A stretch of DNA of 34,977 nt. It comes from Bacteroidia bacterium. Its GTDB lineage: Bacteria; Bacteroidota; Bacteroidia; J057. Made by a program: the position numbers and the translations under genes. The notes below the pieces were generated by a model, which ran no database searches, was not told the origin of the DNA, and saw only the letters and a program-made list of their open reading frames with translations. Below are positions 24,898 through 34,013 of the stretch, piece by piece. The first letter of the stretch is position 1. Each line of letters starts with the position of its first letter. The DNA lies in the NCBI GenBank assembly GCA_030731845.1, contig JANQTF010000157.1, positions 1,280-36,256 on the forward strand. The letters run 5' to 3'.

Positions 24898-27800
24898 TCA
24901 ACCTCCTGCACCCGCGTTGATGACCTCTACCCATTGCCCCCGCTGTCGCGCGTTGATGGCATTGTCATACATGGCTTCAACGGTGACTGTGGGTAGATAA
25001 AATTTTCCGAGATAGCTGGAATTGAGGTAAAGGCGGAAGGTTTTGGTCTGGCCTCGTCCCAGATCAAAGAAGCTAAAGACGCGGTCGTCGCGTTGGTCCT
25101 GATACTCGGGTTTGTCTCCACCTGTCTCGCGCTCGTCAAGCCGGCTGTTGAGAATCTCCCATCCTGATGGGAAAATCTGGGTCAGTGCGAGCTCTTCATA
25201 GTCCCGAATCCCTGTATTGGTCACAGATACCTGCACCACAAAATTGCTGCCTTGCTCAAGACTCGCGGGGTTGATGCTCTGGTCATTGAGGTCGAGATAG
25301 CTGACCTTCATCTTCAATCCATTGGAGGCATTGGTGGTATCCCCTCGCTCAGGAATGCCATCGAGCACAATTCGGGAGAACAAGACTGCCTCGCTTTGGT
25401 TTCGGAACTCTATGCTGCCCTTGGTGACATCGGCGAGTTCCTCCTGCCAGATTGGGGTAGTTTGGGACACCTTTTTCCATTCTCCTCCATTCACTCGATA
25501 GGAGAACTGCATGTCACTTTTGGTATCTGATGTTCCTACGAATCTGGCCATGGCCACGAGGCAATAGGCAGTGGTCTGGGTGCTCATCCACTCCTTACTG
25601 CTCAGCTGTCCGGAGATCAAATCCACCAACGGCTTGGCTTTGGCGCGCTGATCCATGCGCGTAAGCACCTCCAGCACAATGGCCTGATCGCGCCATGAGG
25701 AGCCATAAGTGCCGCCCAATTCGGAGTAGGGAGACACATTCATCGACAAATTGCTTGTCAGCTCTGTGGCAATATTGGCTCGCCCTGCCATTTGGTAGGC
25801 GGCTGCGAGATACCATTTTGCCACGGGCTCAAGGTCGCTATAATTTCGGAATCGATTCATGGCTCCTATTTCAGGTGCACCAACCAGAGATAGCAAGTAG
25901 AGACGATAGCCTTGAGTCAATTGCTCGGCCCGATCTCCGGCGCTCCAGTCTCTGGCGCGGTCGCGCTGGAATCGCTTCCACCCATTCATGAGTGTCTCCG
26001 GAATCCGATAGCCGATTTTCTCCGCTTCCACCATAAAGTGCCCTGCATAGTTGCTGCCCCATTCACTGGCTTCTCCGCTTCCGGGCCAGTAGGCAAGGCC
26101 GCCATTGCTCAGCTGAAACAATTTCAGACGGTCGATCGCCTTTTTGATTTTGTCATCAATGGCCACTTGCTGCCCCGTGGTAACTTCCATTAACTTAGGA
26201 ATATGGACCAGAGGAAACACGGAGGAAGTCGTTTGCTCAATACATCCAAATGGATAGCGGAGCAGGTATTCAAGTCGCTTTCCGAGGTTGAGAGGCGGAA
26301 TGGCCGATACCTCCAGAATGCCATGATTGGTGCCCCGCATCCCTACAGGGCTGATGTCCTGGCTCCAGCTTCCGCTTGGGTCCATGGCGGCAGAGGTCAC
26401 GTCGGTCACTCGTGGATTGGGTGCCCTGACCTCAATATCGGTTTCATACACGGCGGTTTCGCCGCCAGATGTGGCAGTAATGGTCACGTGGTCCACGCCC
26501 AGTGAGCTCAGAACAGCGAGTTCGAAGGTGGTCATTTTCTCGCCTGTCTGAGCAAAGGAAACGGTTTGCCGAGGCGAGCCATTGACCAACATTCTTCTTC
26601 CTGTTTTCACCTCCACTTTCACGTCTTTGATGTTGTCTTCCATGGCAAAGAGGGTGACGGGAAGCCGCACGGTTTCTCCGGGTCCGAGGACACGAGGCAG
26701 GGTCCCGAGCACCATCAAGGGTTGCTTGACCGGGGTGCTTTTCTCGGTTGACCCATAGGCACCTTCAGGCGTTCCGGCTACGACCATCGTTCTCACCTCA
26801 CCGATGTAGTTGGGCATGTGGAGGCTGTGGGTTTTGGTTTCTCCGGCTTTCAGGGTAAATGGCCCGAGATACATGACCACGGGTTTGAAGCGCTCGGCCT
26901 TTTGGCCTGGAGGGGGCCCAGCGTCGGCGCCCCCACCAATGCTGAGCAGGCTTTTGATTTCACCGCCATAGGCTCCGAGCACCTGATCAAACAGGTCCCA
27001 GGTCTTGACAGAAAGCGCTTCGCGCTGGTAGAAGGTGTGCCAGGGAGAGGGCGTTTCGAATCTTGTGAGGCCCAGCAATCCTTCATCCACGATGGCTACG
27101 GTGTAGGTCATGGGTTTGCCATCTGCCTCGCTGATCTTGAGAGAAAAGTCGGTTTCAGGACGAATGGAAGAGGGCATGGCTAATTGTGGCCGAAGATGGG
27201 TCTGTGGATCTTCGATCTTGAGCGGAACCACGCCGTAGAGTCTGATCGGGAGATCATTGGCAGTCTGGGCATGTGGCTGCAAGAGGGTCACGTGTGCATA
27301 CACGGTGGGGGCCATCTTGGGTGTGGCGGCAAAGGTGAATCTGGTGGTTCCGGTCTTGGCATTCACCCAATAAGCTTCCAGGATTTCATTTCCTGCCTCA
27401 ATGGTCACGAGGGCACGGCCTGCATTGCCTGTTGGAATGTTGAGGGTGATGGAATCGCCCACGTCGTAGGTCTCTTTGTCTGCAGAAAAATCGAGCATGG
27501 AAGCGCCGCCGTCCTGACCTTCTTTGGCCCGTCCGGCCCAACCCGGCCAGTCGATGTAGATGATTTTGCCAGAAGCGTGGCCCTGGTCATCTTTGACCCT
27601 CACCAGGTAGCGCCCCCACTCAGGGTAGGCCACATTCATCTTCCAGACTCCTTTGCCATTGACAGTGGACACCGATCCTGAGGCGATTTCATCAGCTGAT
27701 ACGCGCCCGTTATACACGCCAATGTTGTCTGCGGACTGGTCCCACCACCATCTCCAGCCCAGCTTGTAGAGGGTTACTTCTACTTTGCTATTCACCGGGT

Positions 27801-30444
27801 TGCCTTTTTCATCTACTGTAACGATGTCGATGTTGTGGTCGATATCAGTGAGGAGCATGCCACGGGCTACATCACCGGCTGGGGTTTTCACGCCTACATA
27901 TACCGGATAGGGAGAGAAAGGAACGGTGAATCTATCCACGCTGAAAGCGCCTCCGGGTTCATAGACCTTGGCCACAAAGCTGGCGTTGAGCATGCCTGGG
28001 GCATCCGATTCGATCTTGATTTTGGGGCTGATGGTGGCGAGTCCTTCTTCGTTGAGTTTTCCTTCAAAAACGGTGATTTCTTCGCTGCTGAAGCTGATGG
28101 CCGGATCCACGAAATTATAATCCGAAAAACGAGGGAAGGAGGTGCTACCCGTTCGCAAGGTCACGGAGACATCTGCCTTGAGGTTGCGGGCGATGGCGCC
28201 GTGGAGCCACCGGGCACTGAGGGTGCCCGAGGGGGTGCTCGTAGAAGAAAGCAGTGCGCTGCCAAAATCCAGCCCGAGCTTCATTCTGTTGGGAATGACG
28301 GTTTCAACTTTGATGCGCTTTTCAAAGGTGGAGCCACCTACCCGCACACGGGCTGTGTAGTTTCCGGTAGGCGCGGCAGGATCAGTTTTGGTGAGGAAAT
28401 GATAAAATCCCTGTTGTCCATTGGTGAGCACCTGTCTGTTCACGAGCTGACCGCGTGGGTCTGTGAGTTCCAGGGTCACAGGGTGATCAGCGGGGATGGC
28501 CTTGGCTTCGTCTTGCAAAATGAAGGTGAGATACATCGGGTCGCCGGGGCGCCAAACGCCGCGTTCGCCATAGAGAAATCCTTTCACGCCTTTGGTGTAG
28601 GTCTGGCCTTGGGTATCGAATCGGCTCATGGAGAGAGCAGAGCCATCGTCGAGGCGGAGATAGCCGCGCTGCTTGCCTTGCTTGGCAACCAGCAAAAACG
28701 GAGGATGGTTTTTGTCTGATTTGATCCTGGCCCAGCCCTGCTCGTCTGTGCGGGAGCTATACATGAGCTGGTTTTGGTAATCATACCATTCCAGGTCCAC
28801 GCCTTTGATGGGGTTGGTTGTCTGAAGATTGGTAACAGAGACAAAGAGCTGCTCATCGTCGCGCTTGGCGATGATGCCCAGGTCTGAGGCCATGATGTTT
28901 CTCCTCACAACCCTTTCGCTGTTGTAGTAGGCTGATTTGCAGGGGTTGTCGCGGTCGTCGTAGTCGCCGTACCAATAGTCCCAATAGCTATAGTCTGAGG
29001 ATTCCGAAAAGGTGTACCAATCGTCGTCAAGTTCAATCATGGCTCGCTCGGCTTCCTCTTCTTCCTCAGTTGAACAACGGAAATAGGCATAAGACTTTCT
29101 AAATCCGATGGCGATTTCATAAATCGCGCCCGGATCAGGATGAATCAGTTCAGCCAAATCGAGGGAGTGCCGGGTCCAGGTGTTCAGGTCGAGGTCTGGG
29201 GTTTTGTCGAGTTGAATGCTTTTTTGGATCACGGGCTGGCCCACGCGCTTGAGTTGCTGGCTGCCCGAGAGGCGATTGACCTGGAGAAATTGGGGGATGT
29301 TTTTTTCAAAAATCTTGATCACCCGGATATCAATGGACTTGAGTCCGATGCTTTCAAAAATGAAGGGTAGTTTTTCGGCATTGGGAATGATGACTCCTTC
29401 GCCAATGAGGCGAACCTCTGGCATGGTTTCACTGAACACAACAGATTCCCGAAGCGGCTGGGTGAGGGCAATCCCCTCGGTGCTCTGAATCCCGGGATTC
29501 AACGTGAGGGTATGGCTACCTGTGAGACGGGAGTCGGGGAATACTTTGATTCGGTTGCCATCAATGGTGAATCGCAGCTTGGTGTGATTCTGGTCGAGCT
29601 GAATCAGGCCGCCAAGGTCTTGCCTGGCTACTGGCTCCGAAAATTCCAGGACGAGATAGGCTTCGGGTTCGCCATAGGTGTAGGTGTGCAGGTGGCGAAA
29701 GGCTCCCTTGGCGGGAATGAGGATGGTTTCTGTGCCTTTGTTCTCGACATTGAGCGATTTGCCATTCCACGCTAATTCTACCGAATAATCGGCATCGCCT
29801 CTGGGAAGGCTGTCCACCACAAAGTGGAATTCTTTGCCATCGCTTGTGCTTTCCCAGCGAAAGGTTCCTTTGTTGTTGGGCAGTTTTGCCTTCAGAATGG
29901 CTTCTATGTTGTGGATTTCTTCCACATCTGTGGTCTTGACTACACCTGAGACTTTTTGCCACGCCATTCCGGCTTCTCCATAGCTTTCGTTGCTGGTGAG
30001 TTCTACCTTGAACTGTTGGGCAGGCGTTCCAAAGGAGAAAGGGAAGGTGTTGAGGTCTTTGGGGAGATTGGGTAACAGGTTTTTGAGCGAGACCTCTGCG
30101 GCAAAGGCCTCTCCAGTTGGCAGGTTTTCCTCCGGGCGAAAAATCAGGGTACGCCTGTCTTCCCAGATCGCATTTCCTTTGATGGCTGGGCTAAAGTGGA
30201 AAGGCGATGATGGGAGTGGCTGCCCAATCATGTCGTCACCGACGACTTCTTCGGCAAATCGAATTCTGATGGCGGAGGCCCTGCTCACTTCGCCGTTGGT
30301 GTAGGCGGAGATATAGGGACTGAATCGTTCGTCGAATTGAAGATAACGTGAATCCAGTGATTGGGATTTGGGCCAGAAAAGCCATGCGAAAACCATGACA
30401 AATGCCGCTGCAGCAGGCAGAAGGAAGAGGCGTGAGCGTAACAT
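24898..30444 (-). CDS. Bacterial alpha-2-macroglobulin family protein with intact thioester
   Basis: A 1848-residue envelope protein with an N-terminal membrane anchor (SRLFLLPAAAAFVMVFAWLF). Bacterial A2Ms trap and inactivate foreign proteases in the periplasm by a conformational change and a covalent thioester. The order of segments fits: MG1-type beta domains, a MG/NTD region with YTKGVKGFLYGERGVWRPGD, the FKPVVMYLGPFTLKAG-type A2M domain, and the TED domain. The thioester motif GCIEQTTSS lies in the TED (Cys1401 to Gln1404) and is intact, as in type I A2M (E. coli YfhM-like). The length exceeds E. coli YfhM (1653) but is normal for Bacteroidota. A partner penicillin-binding protein PBP1C, often adjacent, is not in this window. 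Long plus-strand frames opposite are shadows. Confidence 0.93.
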   Translation of the reverse strand: MLRSRLFLLPAAAAFVMVFAWLFWPKSQSLDSRYLQFDERFSPYISAYTNGEVSRASAIRIRFAEEVVGDDMIGQPLPSSPFHFSPAIKGNAIWEDRRTLIFRPEENLPTGEAFAAEVSLKNLLPNLPKDLNTFPFSFGTPAQQFKVELTSNESYGEAGMAWQKVSGVVKTTDVEEIHNIEAILKAKLPNNKGTFRWESTSDGKEFHFVVDSLPRGDADYSVELAWNGKSLNVENKGTETILIPAKGAFRHLHTYTYGEPEAYLVLEFSEPVARQDLGGLIQLDQNHTKLRFTIDGNRIKVFPDSRLTGSHTLTLNPGIQSTEGIALTQPLRESVVFSETMPEVRLIGEGVIIPNAEKLPFIFESIGLKSIDIRVIKIFEKNIPQFLQVNRLSGSQQLKRVGQPVIQKSIQLDKTPDLDLNTWTRHSLDLAELIHPDPGAIYEIAIGFRKSYAYFRCSTEEEEEAERAMIELDDDWYTFSESSDYSYWDYWYGDYDDRDNPCKSAYYNSERVVRRNIMASDLGIIAKRDDEQLFVSVTNLQTTNPIKGVDLEWYDYQNQLMYSSRTDEQGWARIKSDKNHPPFLLVAKQGKQRGYLRLDDGSALSMSRFDTQGQTYTKGVKGFLYGERGVWRPGDPMYLTFILQDEAKAIPADHPVTLELTDPRGQLVNRQVLTNGQQGFYHFLTKTDPAAPTGNYTARVRVGGSTFEKRIKVETVIPNRMKLGLDFGSALLSSTSTPSGTLSARWLHGAIARNLKADVSVTLRTGSTSFPRFSDYNFVDPAISFSSEEITVFEGKLNEEGLATISPKIKIESDAPGMLNASFVAKVYEPGGAFSVDRFTVPFSPYPVYVGVKTPAGDVARGMLLTDIDHNIDIVTVDEKGNPVNSKVEVTLYKLGWRWWWDQSADNIGVYNGRVSADEIASGSVSTVNGKGVWKMNVAYPEWGRYLVRVKDDQGHASGKIIYIDWPGWAGRAKEGQDGGASMLDFSADKETYDVGDSITLNIPTGNAGRALVTIEAGNEILEAYWVNAKTGTTRFTFAATPKMAPTVYAHVTLLQPHAQTANDLPIRLYGVVPLKIEDPQTHLRPQLAMPSSIRPETDFSLKISEADGKPMTYTVAIVDEGLLGLTRFETPSPWHTFYQREALSVKTWDLFDQVLGAYGGEIKSLLSIGGGADAGPPPGQKAERFKPVVMYLGPFTLKAGETKTHSLHMPNYIGEVRTMVVAGTPEGAYGSTEKSTPVKQPLMVLGTLPRVLGPGETVRLPVTLFAMEDNIKDVKVEVKTGRRMLVNGSPRQTVSFAQTGEKMTTFELAVLSSLGVDHVTITATSGGETAVYETDIEVRAPNPRVTDVTSAAMDPSGSWSQDISPVGMRGTNHGILEVSAIPPLNLGKRLEYLLRYPFGCIEQTTSSVFPLVHIPKLMEVTTGQQVAIDDKIKKAIDRLKLFQLSNGGLAYWPGSGEASEWGSNYAGHFMVEAEKIGYRIPETLMNGWKRFQRDRARDWSAGDRAEQLTQGYRLYLLSLVGAPEIGAMNRFRNYSDLEPVAKWYLAAAYQMAGRANIATELTSNLSMNVSPYSELGGTYGSSWRDQAIVLEVLTRMDQRAKAKPLVDLISGQLSSKEWMSTQTTAYCLVAMARFVGTSDTKSDMQFSYRVNGGEWKKVSQTTPIWQEELADVTKGSIEFRNQSEAVLFSRIVLDGIPERGDTTNASNGLKMKVSYLDLNDQSINPASLEQGSNFVVQVSVTNTGIRDYEELALTQIFPSGWEILNSRLDERETGGDKPEYQDQRDDRVFSFFDLGRGQTKTFRLYLNSSYLGKFYLPTVTVEAMYDNAINARQRGQWVEVINAGAGG

Positions 30445-30719
30445 AGGGTCATCCGGGTTGAGTGGGTTCTACAAACGGGAAAAGGACAGCATTCCGCGTA
30501 ATTCGAAGGTAAAGTAGAAAACCCGTAAAAGAAATTGCCTGCAAATGATTATTCGCATCTGGTTGGATAGCATCCGCAGTCAGGTAGTCATTTTTGCTAC
30601 CAAATTAGGATTAAGCTACCCTCGTGTGGTCAACCCTATGGCAAGAATGCAAAAACCTTCATCCCCTATACTTCATCCCCTATACCCCTATACCTCATAC
30701 CTCTTCACCTCTATTCCCT
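30445..30719. other. Gene-free stretch with a 14-bp tandem repeat
   Basis: No reading frame is convincing. CTTCATCCCCTATA is repeated in tandem at 30657-30670 and 30671-30684, followed by more CT-rich sequence up to the mlaE stop codon. The A2M promoter should lie in the left part; TACCTTCG on the minus strand (30511-30504) is a 7/8 match to the -7 consensus but lacks a good -33. Confidence 0.5.
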
Positions 30720-31460
30720 CTACAACATAATCTCAGCGATGAGGTAATCGGCTACAACCATGGCGAGGCAGGAATACACCACCGCTCGGGTGCTGGAGGT
30801 TCCTACTTCGAGGGCGCCACCTTTGGTGTAGAAGCCTTGATAGCAGGAGATGGTCGTCATGATGATGCCAAAGGTGAATGCCTTGGCATACATGACCACA
30901 ATTTGATAGGGTTCATAGTATTCCTGGAGGCCTTGGGTGAATTCGGCAGCGGAAACTGCGCCTGTGAAGTGACCGGCCACGATGCCACCAAAGTGCCCGA
31001 GAAAAGCCGAGATGGTCACCAGAATCGGAATCGAGATGAATCCTCCGATGACTTTGGGAAGAATAAGATAGGCCACAGAATTGACGCCCATGACCTCAAG
31101 GGCGTCGATTTGCTCGGTGACGCGCATGGTACCGATTTCAGAAGCAATCTTCGACCCTATTCGACCGGCAATGACAAACATGACCACTGTAGGAGAAAGC
31201 TCAAGCAGCATGGTCACCGACACAATGGTGCCAATGGTGGACCGGGGAATCAGGCTTGAGGTGAGCTGATAGGCAGTTTGAAGCGTAGATACGCCTCCAA
31301 TGAAGGTGGAGATGACCACCACGATCAACAGAGACCCCGCAATGAAGGTGTTGGTTTCCCTTAACGTGAGATTGTAGTAAATATTAAATCGCTCCAGGTT
31401 GCGAAACATCTTTCCCATGAGGAGAAAGAAGCGACCTGTATGAAAGAGGATATACTGCAA
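30720..31460 (-). CDS. mlaE: MlaE-type ABC transporter permease
   Basis: A 246-residue inner-membrane permease of the MlaE/TGD1 family, the membrane core of lipid transporters that move phospholipids between the two membranes. Family phrases are seen: FIGGVSTLQTAYQLTSSLIP, SPTVVMFVIAGRIGSKIASE, TEQIDALEVMGVNSVAYLIL and GVGTSSTRAVVYSC-like GALEVGTSSTRAVV near the end. About five helices are present. No start ATG fits the family N-terminus: a TTG at 31460 gives the amphipathic RFFLLMGKMFRNLERF segment expected, while the ATG at 31418 would cut it short. The usual neighbours mlaF (ATPase) and mlaD (MCE) are not downstream here, so the partners must be encoded elsewhere. Confidence 0.93.
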   Translation of the reverse strand: MQYILFHTGRFFLLMGKMFRNLERFNIYYNLTLRETNTFIAGSLLIVVVISTFIGGVSTLQTAYQLTSSLIPRSTIGTIVSVTMLLELSPTVVMFVIAGRIGSKIASEIGTMRVTEQIDALEVMGVNSVAYLILPKVIGGFISIPILVTISAFLGHFGGIVAGHFTGAVSAAEFTQGLQEYYEPYQIVVMYAKAFTFGIIMTTISCYQGFYTKGGALEVGTSSTRAVVYSCLAMVVADYLIAEIML

Positions 31461-31616
31461 TGCTGATTCAGTTGAATTTGATGATGCTAAAAAAAGGAAT
31501 CCTCACGGCCTTTGCAACCAGATCTGGAAAACAGTCTTGCTTGTGTGCTGTGGCGAAACCTTCCTTTCGGCTGTGAGTTACCCATTTTTCCCTAGACTTT
31601 CTATACCTTCACCTCT

Positions 31617-32306
31617 ATGAAACCAAGCATTTTTATCTCTGGAGCCTCCAAAGGAATTGGATTGGCCATTGCTCAGAAATATTATAAGGAGGGGTATCGG
31701 GTCGGAATTTGCGCCCGTGGTGAGGAGGCGCTTGCCCAGGCCAAAGCCACCATGCCAGATCTCTATACTTTTGTGTGCGACATGTCGAGCAAAGAAGCCG
31801 TGAAAGCCCTGGTGCCAAAGGTTTCGGAGGCCCTTGGTTCTCTGCATGTGTTGGTAAACAATGCTGGGATTTATCTCCCCGGTTCGATCATTGATGAAGA
31901 CGATGAGGGCTACGAAAACACGATGCGCACCAACATGGACAGCGCCTACTACCTTACCAAAGGGCTTTTGCCAGCGATGATGGCGAAAAAATCTGGCTCG
32001 GTTGTGAATATCGCCTCCATTGCAAGCCTTGATGCCTATCCTGGTGGAGGCTCTTATAGTATTTCAAAATTTGCGATGCTTGGCTTTAGCAAGAACCTCC
32101 GGTTCGAGCTGAAGCCCCATGGCATTCGAGTAATTTCTGTGCTGCCTGGCGCAGTACTCACCGATAGCTGGGCTGGCTATGATGGGCCCAAGGATCGGCT
32201 TATGCCTCCCGAAGATATCGCGGAGATTGTCTTCACCTCTACCACCCTGAGCAATCGCACGGTTGTGGAAGACATCTTGTTGAGGCCTCAGTTGGGCGAT
32301 TTATGA
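31617..32306 (+). CDS. SDR family NAD(P)-dependent oxidoreductase
   Basis: A 229-residue short-chain dehydrogenase/reductase. The nucleotide-binding glycine motif is GASKGIG at 9-15; NNAG follows at 81-84; the catalytic residues are Ser134 (NIAS), Tyr147 and Lys151 (YSISK). The sequence is close to classical SDRs such as 3-oxoacyl-ACP reductase FabG-like proteins, but the C-terminal region is short (VEDILLRPQLGDL), as in the YdfG/serine-dehydrogenase-like group. The substrate cannot be assigned. It diverges from mlaE. The upstream TACCTTCA (31604-31611) loosely resembles the -7 box and would give a nearly leaderless message. Confidence 0.9.
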   Translation: MKPSIFISGASKGIGLAIAQKYYKEGYRVGICARGEEALAQAKATMPDLYTFVCDMSSKEAVKALVPKVSEALGSLHVLVNNAGIYLPGSIIDEDDEGYENTMRTNMDSAYYLTKGLLPAMMAKKSGSVVNIASIASLDAYPGGGSYSISKFAMLGFSKNLRFELKPHGIRVISVLPGAVLTDSWAGYDGPKDRLMPPEDIAEIVFTSTTLSNRTVVEDILLRPQLGDL

Positions 32307-32370
32307 GGAAATGCTGAAAAATAGAGGGGGTAATTTTTTGCAGGGGAGATTCGCGAATTTTCAATTTTAT

Positions 32371-32619
32371 ATGGGTACAAGAACAAAGCGCATTCAAGCT
32401 GATAGGCTGCAATCGGAATTGCCTGCCTATGTAGGGAAGACGGTTCAGGTGCTGACCTGGGCTGGCGCTACAAGCGCAGGAACTTTGTTGGCGGTAGCTG
32501 AGGGGCAACTTGAGCTACGTGATCCGGGATCGGTCTGGTATAATCGAAAAAAACATACCCACAGGGTTTTGTTGGAGCAGGTGAGAGAGGTCATTGTAGA
32601 TGAAGTGGCCGGCTGGTGA
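32371..32619 (+). CDS. Small Sm-like beta-barrel protein, function unknown
   Basis: An 82-residue protein starting with ATG at 32371 after a purine-poor leader; an in-frame ATG at 32311 would add 20 residues unlike the rest. After a basic N-terminal helix (TRTKRIQADRLQSELPAY) come five short beta strands: VGKTVQVLTWAGATSAGTLL, VAEGQLELRD, then a basic loop YNRKKHTHRVLL and VREVIVDEV. The G-x-x-V-x-V ... G-x-L pattern looks like an LSm/Hfq-like barrel, and the basic loop would suit RNA binding, but there is no exact Hfq signature. It follows the SDR gene by 64 bp on the same strand and may be co-transcribed. Confidence 0.65.
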   Translation: MGTRTKRIQADRLQSELPAYVGKTVQVLTWAGATSAGTLLAVAEGQLELRDPGSVWYNRKKHTHRVLLEQVREVIVDEVAGW

Positions 32620-32854
32620 TTTTTCTTTATTCGTATTTTTCTTTCGTGATACTTTTTGGAAAAATCTGCTTTCTGTGCATCCCGCCAGAATGACCGTAGG
32701 GCCATTCGATTTGATGGTACGCGCATTTTTGCTTTGCTGCCATCCGCCGAAAAGCGTATATTTTACTGTTGAATAATCTTTTTCAGGTTCTTTTCGTTCA
32801 TAATAGTATGCTTCTTTTCTCTGAATTTTTGTAAAATTTTGAAGAGTCAAACCC

Positions 32855-33940
32855 ATGAGAAACTACCTAAACCTATCATGGCTCTTCCTACTGCTTCTGT
32901 GCTCGCCGACCCTCAGAGCCGACGATGACACCTTCATGCATGATGGAGTTCAATTCCATCGCTGGGAGTTGCCCGTTTATCGTTTTGCTGAGCTCACCCC
33001 CCAGGTAGCTCTTCGTACCGAGTATGCCCAACACACGTTCCAAAATCCAGGCGACTGGATTTTGCTCAAAGGATCAATGAAGGCGTATGAAATTGATTTG
33101 GTATTTACCAAGTATCCCGAAAACATCGACAAGTGGCGCACCAACTACTATGACCTGCTTAGCAGCAGGCTTAAGACGCTATTTGAACTGGATTCGACCC
33201 TTAGAAATGCCAACATCAAGTGGAACATGGTCCTGCAAACCCAATGCAAGACCGAGGAAGAGGCCATCAACTATTTCCATGGTTTCGTGATCAAGTATCA
33301 CCCCCGGAAAATACCGTTCATTGACCAGGTCAAATCTCCTGATCAGCTCCGGATGCTGATTTCTGGTGAAGCACGTGTCAAGGACTCCACCGTGTTTCAG
33401 GTCATGGAGCGCCATCCTGAGTGGAACGATATGCTTGTCGTGATGGACTGGACTGGGTCTATGTATCAACACGGAGCCCAACTAGTGCTGTGGCACAAGC
33501 TGCATCTTGACCGAACCGAGCAGCACGTGGCTCATTTCGTGTTTTTCAACGACGGCAACAGCAAAAAAACCTGGCAGAAGAAGCCCGGTAAAACCGGCGG
33601 GGTGTATCACTCTCGAACCGCCGATCTCGAGGAGATTGTAGAAACCATGACCTTTGTCATGAGCAAGGGCAATGGAGGCGACCCCGAGGAAAATGATCTC
33701 GAAGCTGTGCTCACCGGGCAGCAATATCTTTCTGATTTTGGGTCAGTCATTCTGATTGCCGACAACAAGAGCGATGTGCGGGATATGGAGCTTCTGGGTG
33801 AGATTTCTCATCCGGTACACATCATCCTGTGCGATGTGCAGAACGGCGAAATTCATCCTCATTATCAGGAAATAGCTGAGAAGACGGGTGGTAGCATTCA
33901 CACCTTAACCCAAGATCTGAGCTTCGCCCCAGCGCAATAA
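32855..33940 (+). CDS. Exported von Willebrand factor A domain protein
   Basis: A 361-residue protein with a signal peptide (LNLSWLFLLLLCSPTLRA). The first ~185 residues are not recognised. From about residue 190 a VWA fold follows: MLVVMDWTGSMYQHG carries the MIDAS motif as D198-W-T200-G-S202, where Thr replaces the usual Ser of DxSxS and should still bind metal. GGDPEEND at 275-281 and VILIADNKSDVRDM supply the later metal-site and strand segments. It is probably a periplasmic adhesive or chaperone-like module. It is monocistronic, with a strong terminator downstream. Confidence 0.85.
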   Translation: MRNYLNLSWLFLLLLCSPTLRADDDTFMHDGVQFHRWELPVYRFAELTPQVALRTEYAQHTFQNPGDWILLKGSMKAYEIDLVFTKYPENIDKWRTNYYDLLSSRLKTLFELDSTLRNANIKWNMVLQTQCKTEEEAINYFHGFVIKYHPRKIPFIDQVKSPDQLRMLISGEARVKDSTVFQVMERHPEWNDMLVVMDWTGSMYQHGAQLVLWHKLHLDRTEQHVAHFVFFNDGNSKKTWQKKPGKTGGVYHSRTADLEEIVETMTFVMSKGNGGDPEENDLEAVLTGQQYLSDFGSVILIADNKSDVRDMELLGEISHPVHIILCDVQNGEIHPHYQEIAEKTGGSIHTLTQDLSFAPAQ

Positions 33941-33961
33941 GCCTCACATATCACTTATATC

Positions 33962-34002
33962 AAGCCACGACAGGAGTCCATCTCCTCTCGTGGCTTTTTT
34001 TT
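33962..34002 (+). terminator. Rho-independent terminator of the VWA gene
   Basis: AAGCCACGA (33962-33970) pairs with TCGTGGCTT (33988-33996), with an inner AGGAG/CTCCT stem; the hairpin ends in eight T residues (33995-34002). Confidence 0.92.
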
Positions 34003-34013
34003 GAGGGGAAAGA

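Noticed and set aside
24927-30304. Many plus-strand frames opposite the A2M gene, including 294 codons at 27835-28719
   Set aside because: The minus-strand product is a clear A2M family member over its whole length; the opposite frames have no signal peptides, motifs or family resemblance.
32515-32856. 113-codon minus-strand frame upstream of the VWA gene
   Set aside because: It overlaps the small Sm-like gene antisense and the AT-rich promoter region of the VWA gene, with no family resemblance.
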